A stretch of 64,000 nucleotides of DNA from Benincasa hispida (Eukaryota > Streptophyta > Magnoliopsida > Cucurbitales > Cucurbitaceae). Shown here piece by piece: positions 11,593 to 22,471 of this stretch (position 1 is the first letter of the stretch; each line of letters starts with the position of its first letter). Below the pieces are notes generated by a model. It was not told where the DNA came from and did no database searches. It worked only from the letters and a program-made list of their open reading frames with translations. The translations under genes and the position numbers were made by a program. Location: NCBI RefSeq assembly GCF_009727055.1, contig NC_052354.1:44778077-44842076 (forward strand), written 5' to 3'.

Positions 11593-11629
11593 ACATACTT
11601 AAGTAGGGGAAATAAGTTTCGGGGTCTAC
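11593..11629 (-). mobile_element. 37-base remnant of a solo-LTR family end
   Basis: CTTAAGTAGGGGAAATAAG followed by GGGGTCTACA closely matches the end of the solo LTR at 47,253-47,300 (CTTAAGTAGGGAAG ... GGGGTCCACA). Only this outermost part is present, wedged between the copia LTR end and the A-rich region. Confidence 0.55.
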
Positions 11630-12720
11630 ACGCAGTGATTACGACAGACAAAAAAAATATAACAAATCAGTCCACAAAACAGAACAAAAAAATAAAGAAT
11701 TGGTGAATTGAAAGCAAGAAGGGGAAAACATAAATTTTCAATCCAACTTAGATAGTTAAATACAAAATTCAAAACAAGAAAGTGACATACTAAAAACGAA
11801 GAAATCATCATCGACCTGTAAAAACAGATAGAAAACAAACCTATTGTGGGATGGATTGATCTCCCCCACTAGGCTTCAATAACATGGTCGGTGGCCCTTA
11901 TCGATAATTTAATTACACAAGAAAAAAAAACGGCAAGGAAAGACACATGGTTTATTATTGAAGTGGCCAGAGGAGTTTTGGAGATAAAAGAGAATGAGAA
12001 TAGTGGGTTGAACCATTGAAGAGTATGAACAAAGAAGGAGAACACAACAGCTTAAAAAAGTTGGATGAAGCAAAACCCATTACAAAAAATTGGATGAAGA
12101 GAAAACTCTTTCAAGCAAGATATGTAACATGCAAATCGAAAATCGAACCCAAAAAATTGAATGGAAAAAACGTTGACAATAAGCATACTTAACATGCAAA
12201 TGGGAAATTGGAACCAAGAAATCAAATGAAAAAAAATAAAAACTAACAATTAGTAGATTTAACATGCATATCATTTCAAAATTAAAAAAAATCAAATGAA
12301 AAAAAAACCCTAATAATGAGCAGATTTAACATGCAGATCGAAAATCGAAACAAAAAAGCTGAATGAACGCAACAGATCCACAAAAAAAAAAAAAAGAAAA
12401 GAAAAAACCTAAACCCTAGTAGATCTAAAAAAACTTGAAACAATTGTAGTATGAGAGACAAAGAAGAGAAAAAAGGGGTTCAACAATAAAAAATAATAAT
12501 AAATCTGATGAAATCTGATGAAAGTAACAACCTATCAGAGCAAGCAAGAAGCAAATCTAAAGAAAAGAAACAAAGGAGATGAAGGAGGATGAACCAGATG
12601 GAGAGAAGAGAGAAGACTACATAGATCATAGTAATGTGAAAAGAACATGAGTGAACGAGAGAAGCGATAGAGTAAATGAGGGAGTTGAAAGGGGAGTAGA
12701 ACTGATGAAGTATTATTTTT
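11630..12720 (-). promoter_or_regulatory. Promoter/5' UTR/leader-intron-like region of a lost gene
   Basis: On the minus strand, 12,720 down to 12,560 is pyrimidine-rich (CTCCCC, CTCTCTTCTCTCC), like a plant 5' UTR. It is followed by a T-rich stretch with TTNGATYTG words, the motif reported for intron-mediated enhancement: TTAGATTTG (12,552-12,560), TTCGATCTG (12,334-12,342) and TTCGATTTG (12,132-12,140). Near 11,895 an ATG opens a short frame (MLLKPSGGDQSIPQ) ending at AATAG-GTTTGTTTTC, donor-like; TTTTTACAG at about 11,817-11,825 is acceptor-like. The region is then cut off by transposon sequence at 11,629. I cannot name the gene. It could also be plain A-rich intergenic DNA. Confidence 0.35.
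12126..12350. repeat. Four degenerate 64-70 bp tandem units
   Basis: The word TAACATGC(A/T) recurs near 12,126, 12,190, 12,260 and 12,329. Each is followed by an AT-rich tail, and two copies carry AAATCGAAAATCGAA-like or GATCGAAAATCGAA. This is a short decayed tandem repeat inside the A-rich region; the short frames across it on the minus strand come from its composition. Confidence 0.55.
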
Positions 12721-13173
12721 AGGTTAACATAATTTACAACTTTTTTTTTTAATTTATATTAATCATTTTTTAATGAAAAAAAATTAAATCACTCATGTAA
12801 CGGATTTGGAGGCAACTTAAAAAAGAAAATAATAAATCAATACTAAGGCAATAAGCTTGTGCTTGGGTTGATGATAGTGGGTTTAATTTTTACTTATTTT
12901 TTAGGAAAAAAACTAAAAATAACATTTATATGTCGGTCAGTCGGTTGATTTTCCAAATATTTTTTATGAAAACCGAAACCCAACCGATCGAGTCCTAGCC
13001 CCGACCAACTGACCTGAATTCGGTCAGTTTCAATTGGTGGAATCGCTTTTTGGTGCTTTTATGCTCACCCTAGTTATTAAACCCACCGTCTTTTCTTACC
13101 AGTGAACCAAACACCGGGTGGGCATTTTTTGCCCACTCAATCCAACTCGGGGTGGGTCGCCAAACATCCCTTA
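12721..13173. other. AT-rich spacer left of copia element
   Basis: No gene is seen. 12,930-13,050 has a few imperfect inverted words around CGGTCAGTCGGTTG and CAACTGACC. 13,100-13,165 has CCAAACACC/GGGTGGG words that might be the end of a small DNA transposon, but no partner end was found. The last five bases, CCTTA, are the left target duplication of the next element. Confidence 0.5.
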
Positions 13174-15446
13174 TGTTGGGTTTGATGTCCTAAAACTCGC
13201 AGTTTGTAAACTAATAAACCTTTTCTATAATCAATAAACTTATTATTAATTTTATAAATTGTATGCATGAATGTTTAAATCCAATAAACTAAGACTCATG
13301 ACTATTACATGAGTACTTGAACTTTATGTGGAGACATAAGAGTAGATTAGGTTTGAGTAAATAGTCAAAATGATCTATAGTACATGAATAAGGTTGGGTA
13401 CCTTATTCTGGTAACACTATTGAATGCGGCCTACTCTGTAGTTGTTAGAAAGAGTTGTAAAGTGCTACATACGATGTGATCCTAATTCGTATATGTTATG
13501 ACATGAGGAGTGGGGGCGTCCTATGCAATGAGTTTGCATAAGATCGAACCAAGAAATAAGTCACTCTTACTTTATAATGTTGTTTACTGTATAAGACTGA
13601 CTATTTCACTTAAATGACCTAGGTAACTCGATCTTAATCCTGAACTAACTATGAACTCCTATTTATTCGGGATTTTCTTTAGATTTTCATATGTGAGGGT
13701 TGGCTCAACAGCGCCGGCTCAATAAACCTCCCATTTTAAGGGTAAGGCCTAATAGATAGATGGGGACATAGGGTTAAGATGGAGTTCACGCCTACCCGAT
13801 TTAGGGATAGGAGAAAGGTTGTTCTCTCAAGTACTGAATCCAGNNNNNNNNNNNNNNNNNNNNNNNNNNNNNNNNNNNNNNNNNNNNNNNNNNNNNNNNN
13901 NNNNNNNNNNNNNNNNNNNNNNNNNNNNNNNNNNNNNNNNNNNNNNNNNNNNNNNNNNNNNNNNNNNNNNNNNNNNNNNNNNNNNNNNNNNNNNNNNNNN
14001 NNNNNNNNNNNNNNNNNNNNNNNNNNNNNNNNNNNNNNNNNNNNNNNNNNNNNNNNNNNNNNNNNNNNNNNNNNNNNNNNNNNNNNNNNNNNNNNNNNNN
14101 NNNNNNNNNNNNNNNNNNNNNNNNNNNNNNNNNNNNNNNNNNNNNNNNNNNNNNNNNNNNNNNNNNNNNNNNNNNNNNNNNNNNNNNNNNNNNNNNNNNN
14201 NNNNNNNNNNNNNNNNNNNNNNNNNNNNNNNNNNNNNNNNNNNNNNNNNNNNNNNNNNNNNNNNNNNNNNNNNNNNNNNNNNNNNNNNNNNNNNNNNNNN
14301 NNNNNNNNNNNNNNNNNNNNNNNNNNNNNNNNNNNNNNNNNNNNNNNNNNNNNNNNNNNNNNNNNNNNNNNNNNNNNNNNNNNNNNNNNNNNNNNNNNNN
14401 NNNNNNNNNNNNNNNNNNNNNNNNNNNNNNNNNNNNNNNNNNNNNNNNNNNNNNNNNNNNNNNNNNNNNNNNNNNNNNNNNNNNNNNNNNNNNNNNNNNN
14501 NNNNNNNNNNNNNNNNNNNNNNNNNNNNNNNNNNNNNNNNNNNNNNNNNNNNNNNNNNNNNNNNNNNNNNNNNNNNNNNNNNNNNNNNNNNNNNNNNNNN
14601 NNNNNNNNNNNNNNNNNNNNNNNNNNNNNNNNNNNNNNNNNNNNNNNNNNNNNNNNNNNNNNNNNNNNNNNNNNNNNNNNNNNNNNNNNNNNNNNNNNNN
14701 NNNNNNNNNNNNNNNNNNNNNNNNNNNNNNNNNNAATAGGAGAATTTATATTTAAATACAATTTAAATATATAAAGATGGTTGTGTGTAAAATATAATTT
14801 AATATTTGATATTAAATTAATTAGTTTTATTTAAAAATTAAATTTATAAAATTAATAAAAAATTTCAGTTTTAAAATCAAAATGGATTTTAAATATCAAG
14901 TTTTGATTTTGAGATAAAATTGAAAAATTGGAAAATACCATGCAAAATGGAATATTGAGATATTCCATTATCCATCTTATTCATGCTCACACAGTATCCA
15001 TTTCCTCTTCTTTATTAGTTCAAGCATGAGCTACAACTCATGCAGCTCTCTTCCTTGTATGTTGATTTGCAATATATTGAAGAGATTTAAGTGAATTTGA
15101 GGGATGCAATGAAGAGAATTTTAGAGAAAATTCGTGGTGAAGAAAGTGTTATTCAACAAGATTGTTGTTGTGAGAAATTCTCTATAATCTCTTGATTCAA
15201 GCTTGTTTTGAATCCCATAACTCAATCTAGAGCACCAAGAGAATACTGGGGAAGATCTTGAGGTAGTTTGCAACGAGATTTGAAAAAGATTGCAACTGGA
15301 GATTGAGTTTTGAAGAGGTTCTACAAAGGTATGTCATGAAACTTACTTGTTTTCTGCAAGAGCATGCTTTATATTTTGCCAAAATTAATGAATTAGAGTG
15401 CTTAAATGATCCTTGTTGCTTCCGTTGTTGCTGATGCATTCCTACA
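13174..15446 (+). repeat. 5' LTR with a 891-base gap
   Basis: Begins TGTTGGGTTTGATGTCC and ends TTCCTACA, followed by the primer site. Bases 13,844-14,734 are N. In the 3' LTR the same interval (between the CTGAATC word near 19,060 and the GAATAGGGGAATTT word at 19,549) is only about 480 bases, so the gap length is probably overstated or hides an insertion. Confidence 0.9.
13844..14734. other. Assembly gap of 891 N
   Basis: Lies inside the 5' LTR. Any reading frame spanning it is meaningless. Confidence 0.99.
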
Positions 15447-15448
15447 AT

Positions 15449-15460
15449 TGGTATCAATAC
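15449..15460 (+). other. Primer-binding site
   Basis: TGGTATCAATAC starts two bases after the LTR end. The first eight bases agree with the plant initiator Met tRNA site TGGTATCAGAGC; the last four have decayed. Confidence 0.75.
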
Positions 15461-18264
15461 AGGAAATAAACAGATTTGCTCTGCAAAATTAGAAAATAAC
15501 TTGTATATGTTAAAACCAACTGAGGTCAAAGCCGTATTGAAAATAAGATGTTTAAAATTGCTGAGACTCATAAGAAAAGGAAGATTTCTCCAAATGCCTA
15601 TCTTTGGCACTTGAGAATGGGTCACATAAATCTCAATAGGATTGAGAGATTGGTTAAGAGCGGTCATCTAAATAAGTTGGAAGATAGTTCATTACCACCA
15701 TGTGAGTCCTGTCTTGAGGGTAAAATGACAAAATGATCTTTTTCTGGAAAAGGTATTAGAGCCAAAGAACCCCTAGAGCTGATTCATTCAGACCTTCGTG
15801 GGCCTCTAAATGTTAGAGCGAGAGGAGGGTATGAATATTTCATTAGTTTTATAGATGACTATTCGAGGTATGAGCATGTTTACCTAATGCACCAAAAGTC
15901 TGAAACTTTTGAAAAGTTCAAAGAGTATAAGGCTGAGATTGAAAACTAATTAGGTAAAAAGATTAAAACACTTCGATCGGATCGAGGTGGTGAGTATATG
16001 GACATGGAATTCTAGAACTATTTGATAGAACATGGAATTCAGTCTCAACTCACAGCCTCTGGCACACCTCACCAAAACGGTGTGGCAGAAAGGAGAAATA
16101 GAACTTTGTTGGACATGGTTCGTTCCATGATGAGTTACGCTCAGTTACCCAATTCTTTCTGGGGACATGCACTTGAAACTGCAGTGTATATTTTGAACAT
16201 AGTTCCCTCAAACAGTGTTTCTGAAACGCCTTACGAGCTCTGGAGAGGACGTAAATGAAATTTATGTCACTTCAGGATTTGGGGTTGTCCAGCACATGTG
16301 TTGGTGTAAAATCCTAAAAAACTGGAACACCGTTCAAAAGTATGCCTATTTGTAGGCTACCCAAAAGAAACAAAAGGTGGTTTCTTTTATGATCCTCAGG
16401 AAGACAAGGTATTTGTATTGACAAATACAACCTTCCTAGAGGAAGACCATGTGAAGAATCATCAACCTCGCAGTAAGCTAGTAATAGATGAAATGTCTAG
16501 AGAAACTACAAATGTATCAACAAGAGTTGTGGACAGAGTAGGTCCTTCAACAAGAGTTGATGATGAAACTGGGACTTCACATCCTTCTCAAGAGTTGAGA
16601 ATGCCTCATCGTAGTGGGAAGGTTGTGCAATAGCCTGACCAGTACATGGGTTTAACTGAAACTTAAGTCATCATACTAGATGATGGTTTAGAGGATCCAT
16701 TGTATTTTAACCAAGCAATGAATGATGTGGATAAAGACCAATGAATTAAAGCCATGGACCTTGAAATTGAATCTATGTATTTTAATTCTGTCTGGGATTT
16801 TGTAAATCAACCTGAAGGGGTAAAACCTATTGGTTGCAAATGGATCTACAAGAGAAAACGAAACCAAGTTGGTAAGGTACAGACCTACAAAGCTAGACTT
16901 GTGGCAAAAGGGTTTACCCAAAGAGAGGGGGTAGATTATAAAGAAACCTTCTCTCCAGTTGCCATGATAAAGTCAATTAGAATACTCTTATCTATAGCCA
17001 CATTTTATGATTATGAAATATGGAAAATGGATGTCAAGACAGCTTTTCTGAATGGCTATCTTGAAGAGAGTATCTATATGTCTCAACCAGAAGGTTTATA
17101 TAGCAGGACCTAAAGCAAAAGGCTTGCAAACTTAATCGATCCATTTATGGATTGAAACAAGCTTCTAGATCCTAGAATATAAGATTTGACATTACGATCA
17201 AATTATTATGGCTTTGAACAAAATGTTGATGAACCCTATGTATACAAGAAAATCGTTAACAAAATTGTCGCTTTTCTGGTGTTGTATGTTGATGATATTC
17301 TACTCATTAGAAATGAGGTAGAATATCTGGCTGACATTAAGAGATGGCTGACTTCACAATTTCAAATGAAAGATTTAGGAGAAGCACGGTATGTTCTTGG
17401 AATCCAAATAGTTCGAAATCGCAAGAACAGAACATTAGCATTATCTCAAGCATCTTATATAGACAAGATGTTGTCTAGGTATAAAATGCAAAAATCCAAG
17501 AAAGGATTTTACCTTTCAGACATGGAATTCACCTGTCTAAAGAACAAAGTCCTAAGACACCTCAAAAGGTTGAGGAGATGAATCGAATTCCATATGCATC
17601 CGCAGTAAGGAGTTTAATGTATGCAATGTTGTGTACTCGTCCCGATATATGCTATGCCGTAGGAATAGTCAGCAAACTTCAATCCAATCTTGGATATGAT
17701 CAATGGACTACTATTAAGAACATTCTCAAGTATCTTTGGAGAACGCGAGATTATATGCTCGTGTATGGTGCTAAGGATCCGATCCTTATTGGATATACTG
17801 ATTCTGACTTTCAGACCGATATTGATTCGAGGAAATCATCTTTGGGGTCAATATTCACTCTAAATGGAGGAGCAATTATGTAGAGAATCATCAAGCAGAG
17901 TTGTATTGCTGACTCCACAATGGAAGCTAAGTATGTAACTGTAAGTGAAACAGCAAAAAAAGCAGTATGGCTCACAAAGTTCCTGACAGATTTGGAAGTA
18001 ATTCTTAATATGCACCTGCTTGTCATTCTCTGCTGTGACAACAATGGAGCAGTTGCAAATTCAAAGGAACCACGAAGCCATAAAAGAGGAAAGCATATCG
18101 AGCGAAAGTATCATCTCATCAAGGAGATTGTATAAAGAGGAAACGTAATTGTCACCCAGATTGCTTCTCAAGACAACTTAGCTGATCCGTTTACAAAGGC
18201 CCTCTCGGCTAAAATTTTCGAGGGTCACCTAGTAGGACTAGGTCTACAAGTTTTGTATCACTAG
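15461..18264 (+). pseudogene. pol: Copia pol remnant: integrase, reverse transcriptase, RNase H
   Basis: The frame begins almost at the primer site with a gag-pre-integrase region, so gag and protease were deleted. Integrase zinc-finger His pair at 15,608 and 15,620 (WHLRMGH), Cys pair at 15,701 and 15,710. Catalytic Asp at 15,791 (HSDL) and 15,980 (SDRGGE), Glu at 16,088 (VAERRNR). Reverse transcriptase spans about 16,690-17,560, with KTAFLNG near 17,037 and YVDD at 17,285-17,296. RNase H spans about 17,580-18,240, with TDSD at 17,797, EAKY at 17,923 and CDNNGA near 18,034, then LADPFTKAL. Many stops and several frame shifts interrupt it; catalytic residues are nonetheless preserved. It ends at TAG 18,262-18,264. 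Confidence 0.92.
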
Positions 18265-18388
18265 GGCAAGTGGGAGAATTTATGGGTAAAGTAATGCCCT
18301 AGTTTATTGTATTTGTACATTTTATTCTCTCCATATAAACTCAACATTGTATATATTTTTATATATTGATCCACTAGAGTTTTAGTCC

Positions 18389-18397
18389 AAGTGGGAG
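18389..18397 (+). other. Polypurine tract
   Basis: AAGTGGGAG, followed by TAT and then the 3' LTR start TGTTGGG at 18,401. This is the usual plus-strand priming tract of plant copia elements. A second similar word, AAGTGGGAGAA, lies at about 18,269. Confidence 0.8.
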
Positions 18398-18400
18398 TAT

Positions 18401-20264
18401 TGTTGGGTTTTATGTTCTATAACTCGCAGTTTGGAAATTAAAAAACATTTTCTATAATCAATAAACTTATTGTTGATTTTATAAATTGTATACATGAATG
18501 TCTAAATCCAATAAACTAAGACTCATGACTATTATATGAGTACTTGAACTTTATGTGGAGACATAAGAGTGGATTAGGTTTGAGTAAATAGTCAAAATGA
18601 TCTATAGTACATGAATAAGGTTGGGTACCTTATTCTGGTAACACTATTGGATGCGGCCTACTCTGTAGTTGTTACAAAAAATTGTAAAGTGCTACATATG
18701 ATGTGATCTTAATTCGTACATGCTATGACATGAAGAGTGGGGGCATTCTATGCAATGAGTTTGCATAAGATCGGACCAAAAAATAAGTCACTCTTACTTT
18801 ATAACGTTGTTTACTGTATAAGACTGACTATTTCACTTAGATGACCTAGGTAACTCGATCTTAATGCTAAGCTAACTATGAACTCCTATTTATTCGAGAT
18901 TATCCTTAGATTTGCATAGGTGAGGGTTGGCTAAAAAATGTTGGCTCAATAAGCCTCCCATTTCAGGGGTAAGACTTAATAGATAGCTGGAGACATAGGG
19001 TGCAAGACGGAGTTCACGCCTACCTGATTCATGGATAGAAGAAAGGTTGTTCTCTCAAATATTGAATCTAGGTCTTAAACAAGGGGCCTCACCCTCTCAC
19101 TAGGTTGAGAGAGTTTAGTTTAGTGATTGGATCACAAACCAATTGTTCATTAGAGGATCAGTAGGAACTTGAGGAATAAGACGTAATCTCGGGGGTAAAA
19201 CAGATATTTGACCCAACTGTTATTACGGACAACCTGTGAATGGTCGACTTGCTGATTATGGTTAAATCATGTGGACATAATATATCTATAGTGAGGGGAG
19301 TGCAACTATGGGCTTTAGTGGAGTGATTCATTAGTTAACGAATGGGGATTAATCTGGTATAATGAGTTTAACCAATTAATCTCGGATCGTTAGAGTCCAT
19401 GATCTGTAGGTCTGCGAGGTCCCCCTACTAGTCGTAATTGGACTAGCTCTAGAGTAACGTGATAAGTTAATTTGAAATGTTCAAATTAGAATTAAGGAAA
19501 TTAGTAATTATATGAGATATAATTATGTGTTTAATTTAGAATTAAACGGAATAGGGGAATTTATATTAAAATATGATTTAAAATATATAAAGAGGATGTG
19601 TGTAAAAATTAATTTAATATTTGATATTAAATTAATTAGTTTTTATTTAAAAATTAATTTATGAAATTAATTTTATAAAATTAATAAACATTTTCAGTTA
19701 TAAAATCAAAATGGATTTTAAATATCAAATTTTGATTGTGAGATAAAATTGAAAAATTGGAAAATACCATGCAAAATGGAATATTGAGATATTCCATTAT
19801 CGATCTTATTCATGCTCACACAATATCCATTTCCTCTTCTTCATTATCTCCAAGCATGAGCTGCAACTCATGCATTTCTCTTTCTTGCATGTTAATTTGC
19901 ATTATATTGAAGAGATTGGAGTGAATTTGAGGGATGCAATCAAGAGAATTTTAAAGAATTCGTGGTGAAGAAAGTGTTTTTCAACAAGATTGTTGCTGTG
20001 AGCAATTCTCCATAATCCCTTGATTCAAGCTTGTTTTGAGTCCCACAACTCAATCTAGAGCACCAAGAGAATAGTGAAGAAGATCTTGAGGTGGTCTGCA
20101 ACGAGATTTGAAGAAGATTGCAGTTGAAGATTGAGCTTTGAAGAGGTTCTACAAAGGTATGTCACTTGTTTCTACAAGAGCATGCTTTATATTTTGCCAA
20201 AATTAATGAATTAGAGTGCTTAAATGATCCTTGTTGCTTCCGTTATTGCTGATACATTCCTACA
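18401..20264 (+). repeat. 3' LTR, 1,864 bp
   Basis: Begins TGTTGGGTTTTATG and ends TTCCTACA. The last 818 bases or so (from about 19,447) also form the outer end of the large inverted repeat, with a reversed copy at 36,484-37,329. Confidence 0.9.
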
Positions 20265-22131
20265 CCCTAAAGCTTGTTTCACAGGTTTTCCCATGGGATT
20301 TCAAACAGATATTTAATATCCCTATTTGTTTCACAGAATTCTACTTTTTAAAACCTAAGATACTATTATCAAGAGAACCTCTAAACTCATATTATATGGC
20401 TTTTTTAATACCTTGCAAAAGTGTGGAATTTTTATGTCTGTGAGATAAACAGTAAAAATATAGTTTAATTAATTAACAAAATAATATCAAGTATTCATTA
20501 CTATTAATTTTAATTAATTATTAAATATAAATATATAACTTAGACTCAATAAATTTCAACTAATATCTTTATCATTAATATTTTATGCTATCTTAACTAT
20601 TTAATATAAATTATTAATGTTAATTGTCAATATTCTAACTAATCAATTAACTAAATTATTTTTAGTAATTAATTTAATTATATTTAATTAAAAAGTTTTA
20701 TTTTTATTTTTATTTTATTAATTAAATAAATAATTAACATAATAATAGATTAATTAATATTATGTGTAATTGATCTCTTACATTTAATTAAGTAATTATT
20801 TACTTTTAGTTTATATATACAAATTATCAAATTGAACATAAATATTTAACTTTCAGACATTAATTATCTTGTACATCCAAATATTGATTATATTTAAAAC
20901 TCAGACATTCAAATATATCTGATATCTATACTCATGAAACAATATTTGTGATCCAAATGGCCTCTAAGTATTTTTTTTTCCTAGAAAGAGAAATCAAGTG
21001 ATTTTGAGAAAATAATTTGTTTATAAGTGATTTACTACCTTGATTTTTATAGTCATTTTTTAGGAAAATATAATCGTTTATATGTTTGGCTCTTCACTTT
21101 TAAAAGCATATTTTTAGCCAATTTTAAAAGTGATTATCATATACATGGAACAATTTATTTGTGTAAAAACATTTCATTAAAAATTATTTTAATATTTAAC
21201 TCGATTTCGATTTCATTGAAATTTCTTTTTATTGTGACTAATGTTTATTTTCAAACGTAATCATCGAGATACTGAAAAACAACGTTGCATTTGTGAGAAA
21301 AAAGTGAACGAGTGGTAAACAAAAGCATGTTAGAGAGAACATAAAGTTTAATATGAGACAAAATATTAAAGAGAGAAGGTGATTTTGGACCAAATGGGTC
21401 GACATAAAATAAGGAAAGAAGCAACAAGTCGATAAAGTAATAAAGTTTGGACCAAAAATATCATCCTAAGCTTATTTCAGGTATAGGAGAAAGGATTAGT
21501 TTGTGTTAAAGCCAAGTTAATGGACTCAACCAAGGTGAAGGCTGAGGTCGAGAATATAGCAAAATAGTTAACGAGCATGGCCAATGCATTTCTTGACCTA
21601 AAACATCATCCTAAGACCAAAATGGGCTTAAGAAAAGATGTTCGGCCTATGCCAAGACTGGCTTACCCTAGTCAAATGTAAAACAAGACACGCCCTTTAG
21701 CTCGATAAGTCTTAAAATTATCCTAAAGCGACTCTAAAATCTTATTGAAACAACTTAAGTCAATCTTGTCTATAAATACAACATTATATCTCTACATAAA
21801 ATAACGGAAACTTTACTTTCAAACTATTTAACTTCCACATTCTTTTACTCTCTAATTTAAAGATTCAGCAAGTGGTAAGCACCACACTCATATGCAAATT
21901 CTCTTTTGCATTTTGGCATTATATAACTTTAGCAATAAACTTTAGTAGAGTGATAAAAAAAAAAGTTAGCGAAGTGACACCAAAAATTTAAAAGAAAAAA
22001 AAAGTTAGAAAGAGCACAAAACTTTTAAAGAAGATAAATTAGATTTAAGAAATATTGGAGACAAAAAAAAGAGTGAGAAAGAGTATACATATTTTTTAGA
22101 AATAATATTTTAGAGAGAAAATAAAAAGTTA
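20265..22131. other. AT-rich intergenic stretch, no gene seen
   Basis: Very AT-rich, with long TTAATTAA runs at 20,470-20,880. Frames at 20,231-20,443 and 21,027-21,260 are low-complexity and lack any domain. A stretch at about 21,480-21,720 has higher complexity (CCAAGACTGG, AAGACACGCCC) but no recognisable coding content. Confidence 0.6.
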
Positions 22132-22468
22132 GGGTGTTTGAGGCAAGAAATTGGTTATTACAGTCCTAGTTATTATAGTTGGATTATAAAATTTGTATTT
22201 GGGTGTAGATTATTCTAGTTTGGATTATAATAGTATGTCTTTAAGGTATATACTATTTAAGTTTGAGAATGAAATAGTAAACATTGTAGCGAAGAATAAA
22301 AAAATGATGAATGTAAAATAGTAAGAACTGTAGCAAATAGTAAATACGGTAATAAATGAGAGTTTTGAAATAGTATTGGTGGTAACTAATTGGGACTATA
22401 AAATAGTATTTACTATAGCAAGAGGTGATTATTATAGTCTTAGAATATTCTTTGTCCCAAATGCTCCC
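22132..22468. mobile_element. Tourist-like MITE, 337 bp
   Basis: Starts GGGTGTTTGAGGCAAGAA and ends TTGTCCCAAATGCTCCC, imperfect terminal inverted repeats of PIF/Harbinger type. It is flanked on both sides by TTA (22,129-22,131 and 22,469-22,471), the three-base target duplication known for that superfamily. AT-rich and non-coding inside. The right-arm copy is at 34,240-34,589. Confidence 0.7.
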
Positions 22469-22471
22469 TTA

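Larger units (their letters stand above)
13174..20264 (+). mobile_element. Copia element with both LTRs, defective
   Basis: A whole element in order: LTR 13,174-15,446, primer site at 15,449, pol remnant, purine tract at 18,389, LTR 18,401-20,264. Flanks CCTTA (13,169-13,173) and CCCTA (20,265-20,269) are a 5-bp target duplication with one mismatch. LTRs begin TGTTGGGTTT and end CCTACA. They differ at very roughly 5-10 percent of positions where I compared them, so insertion is old. Gag and protease are missing altogether. The LTR is a relative of the CGATCG-subfamily LTR (shared block around GGTTGGGTACCTTATTCTGG) but lacks the palindrome array. Confidence 0.9.

Noticed and set aside
11626..12295. 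Phe/Leu-rich minus-strand frames that resemble membrane proteins
   Set aside because: They arise from A-rich DNA read on the opposite strand and cross a short tandem repeat; no conserved domain.
13736..14774. Frames of over 300 codons
   Set aside because: They consist almost entirely of assembly gap.
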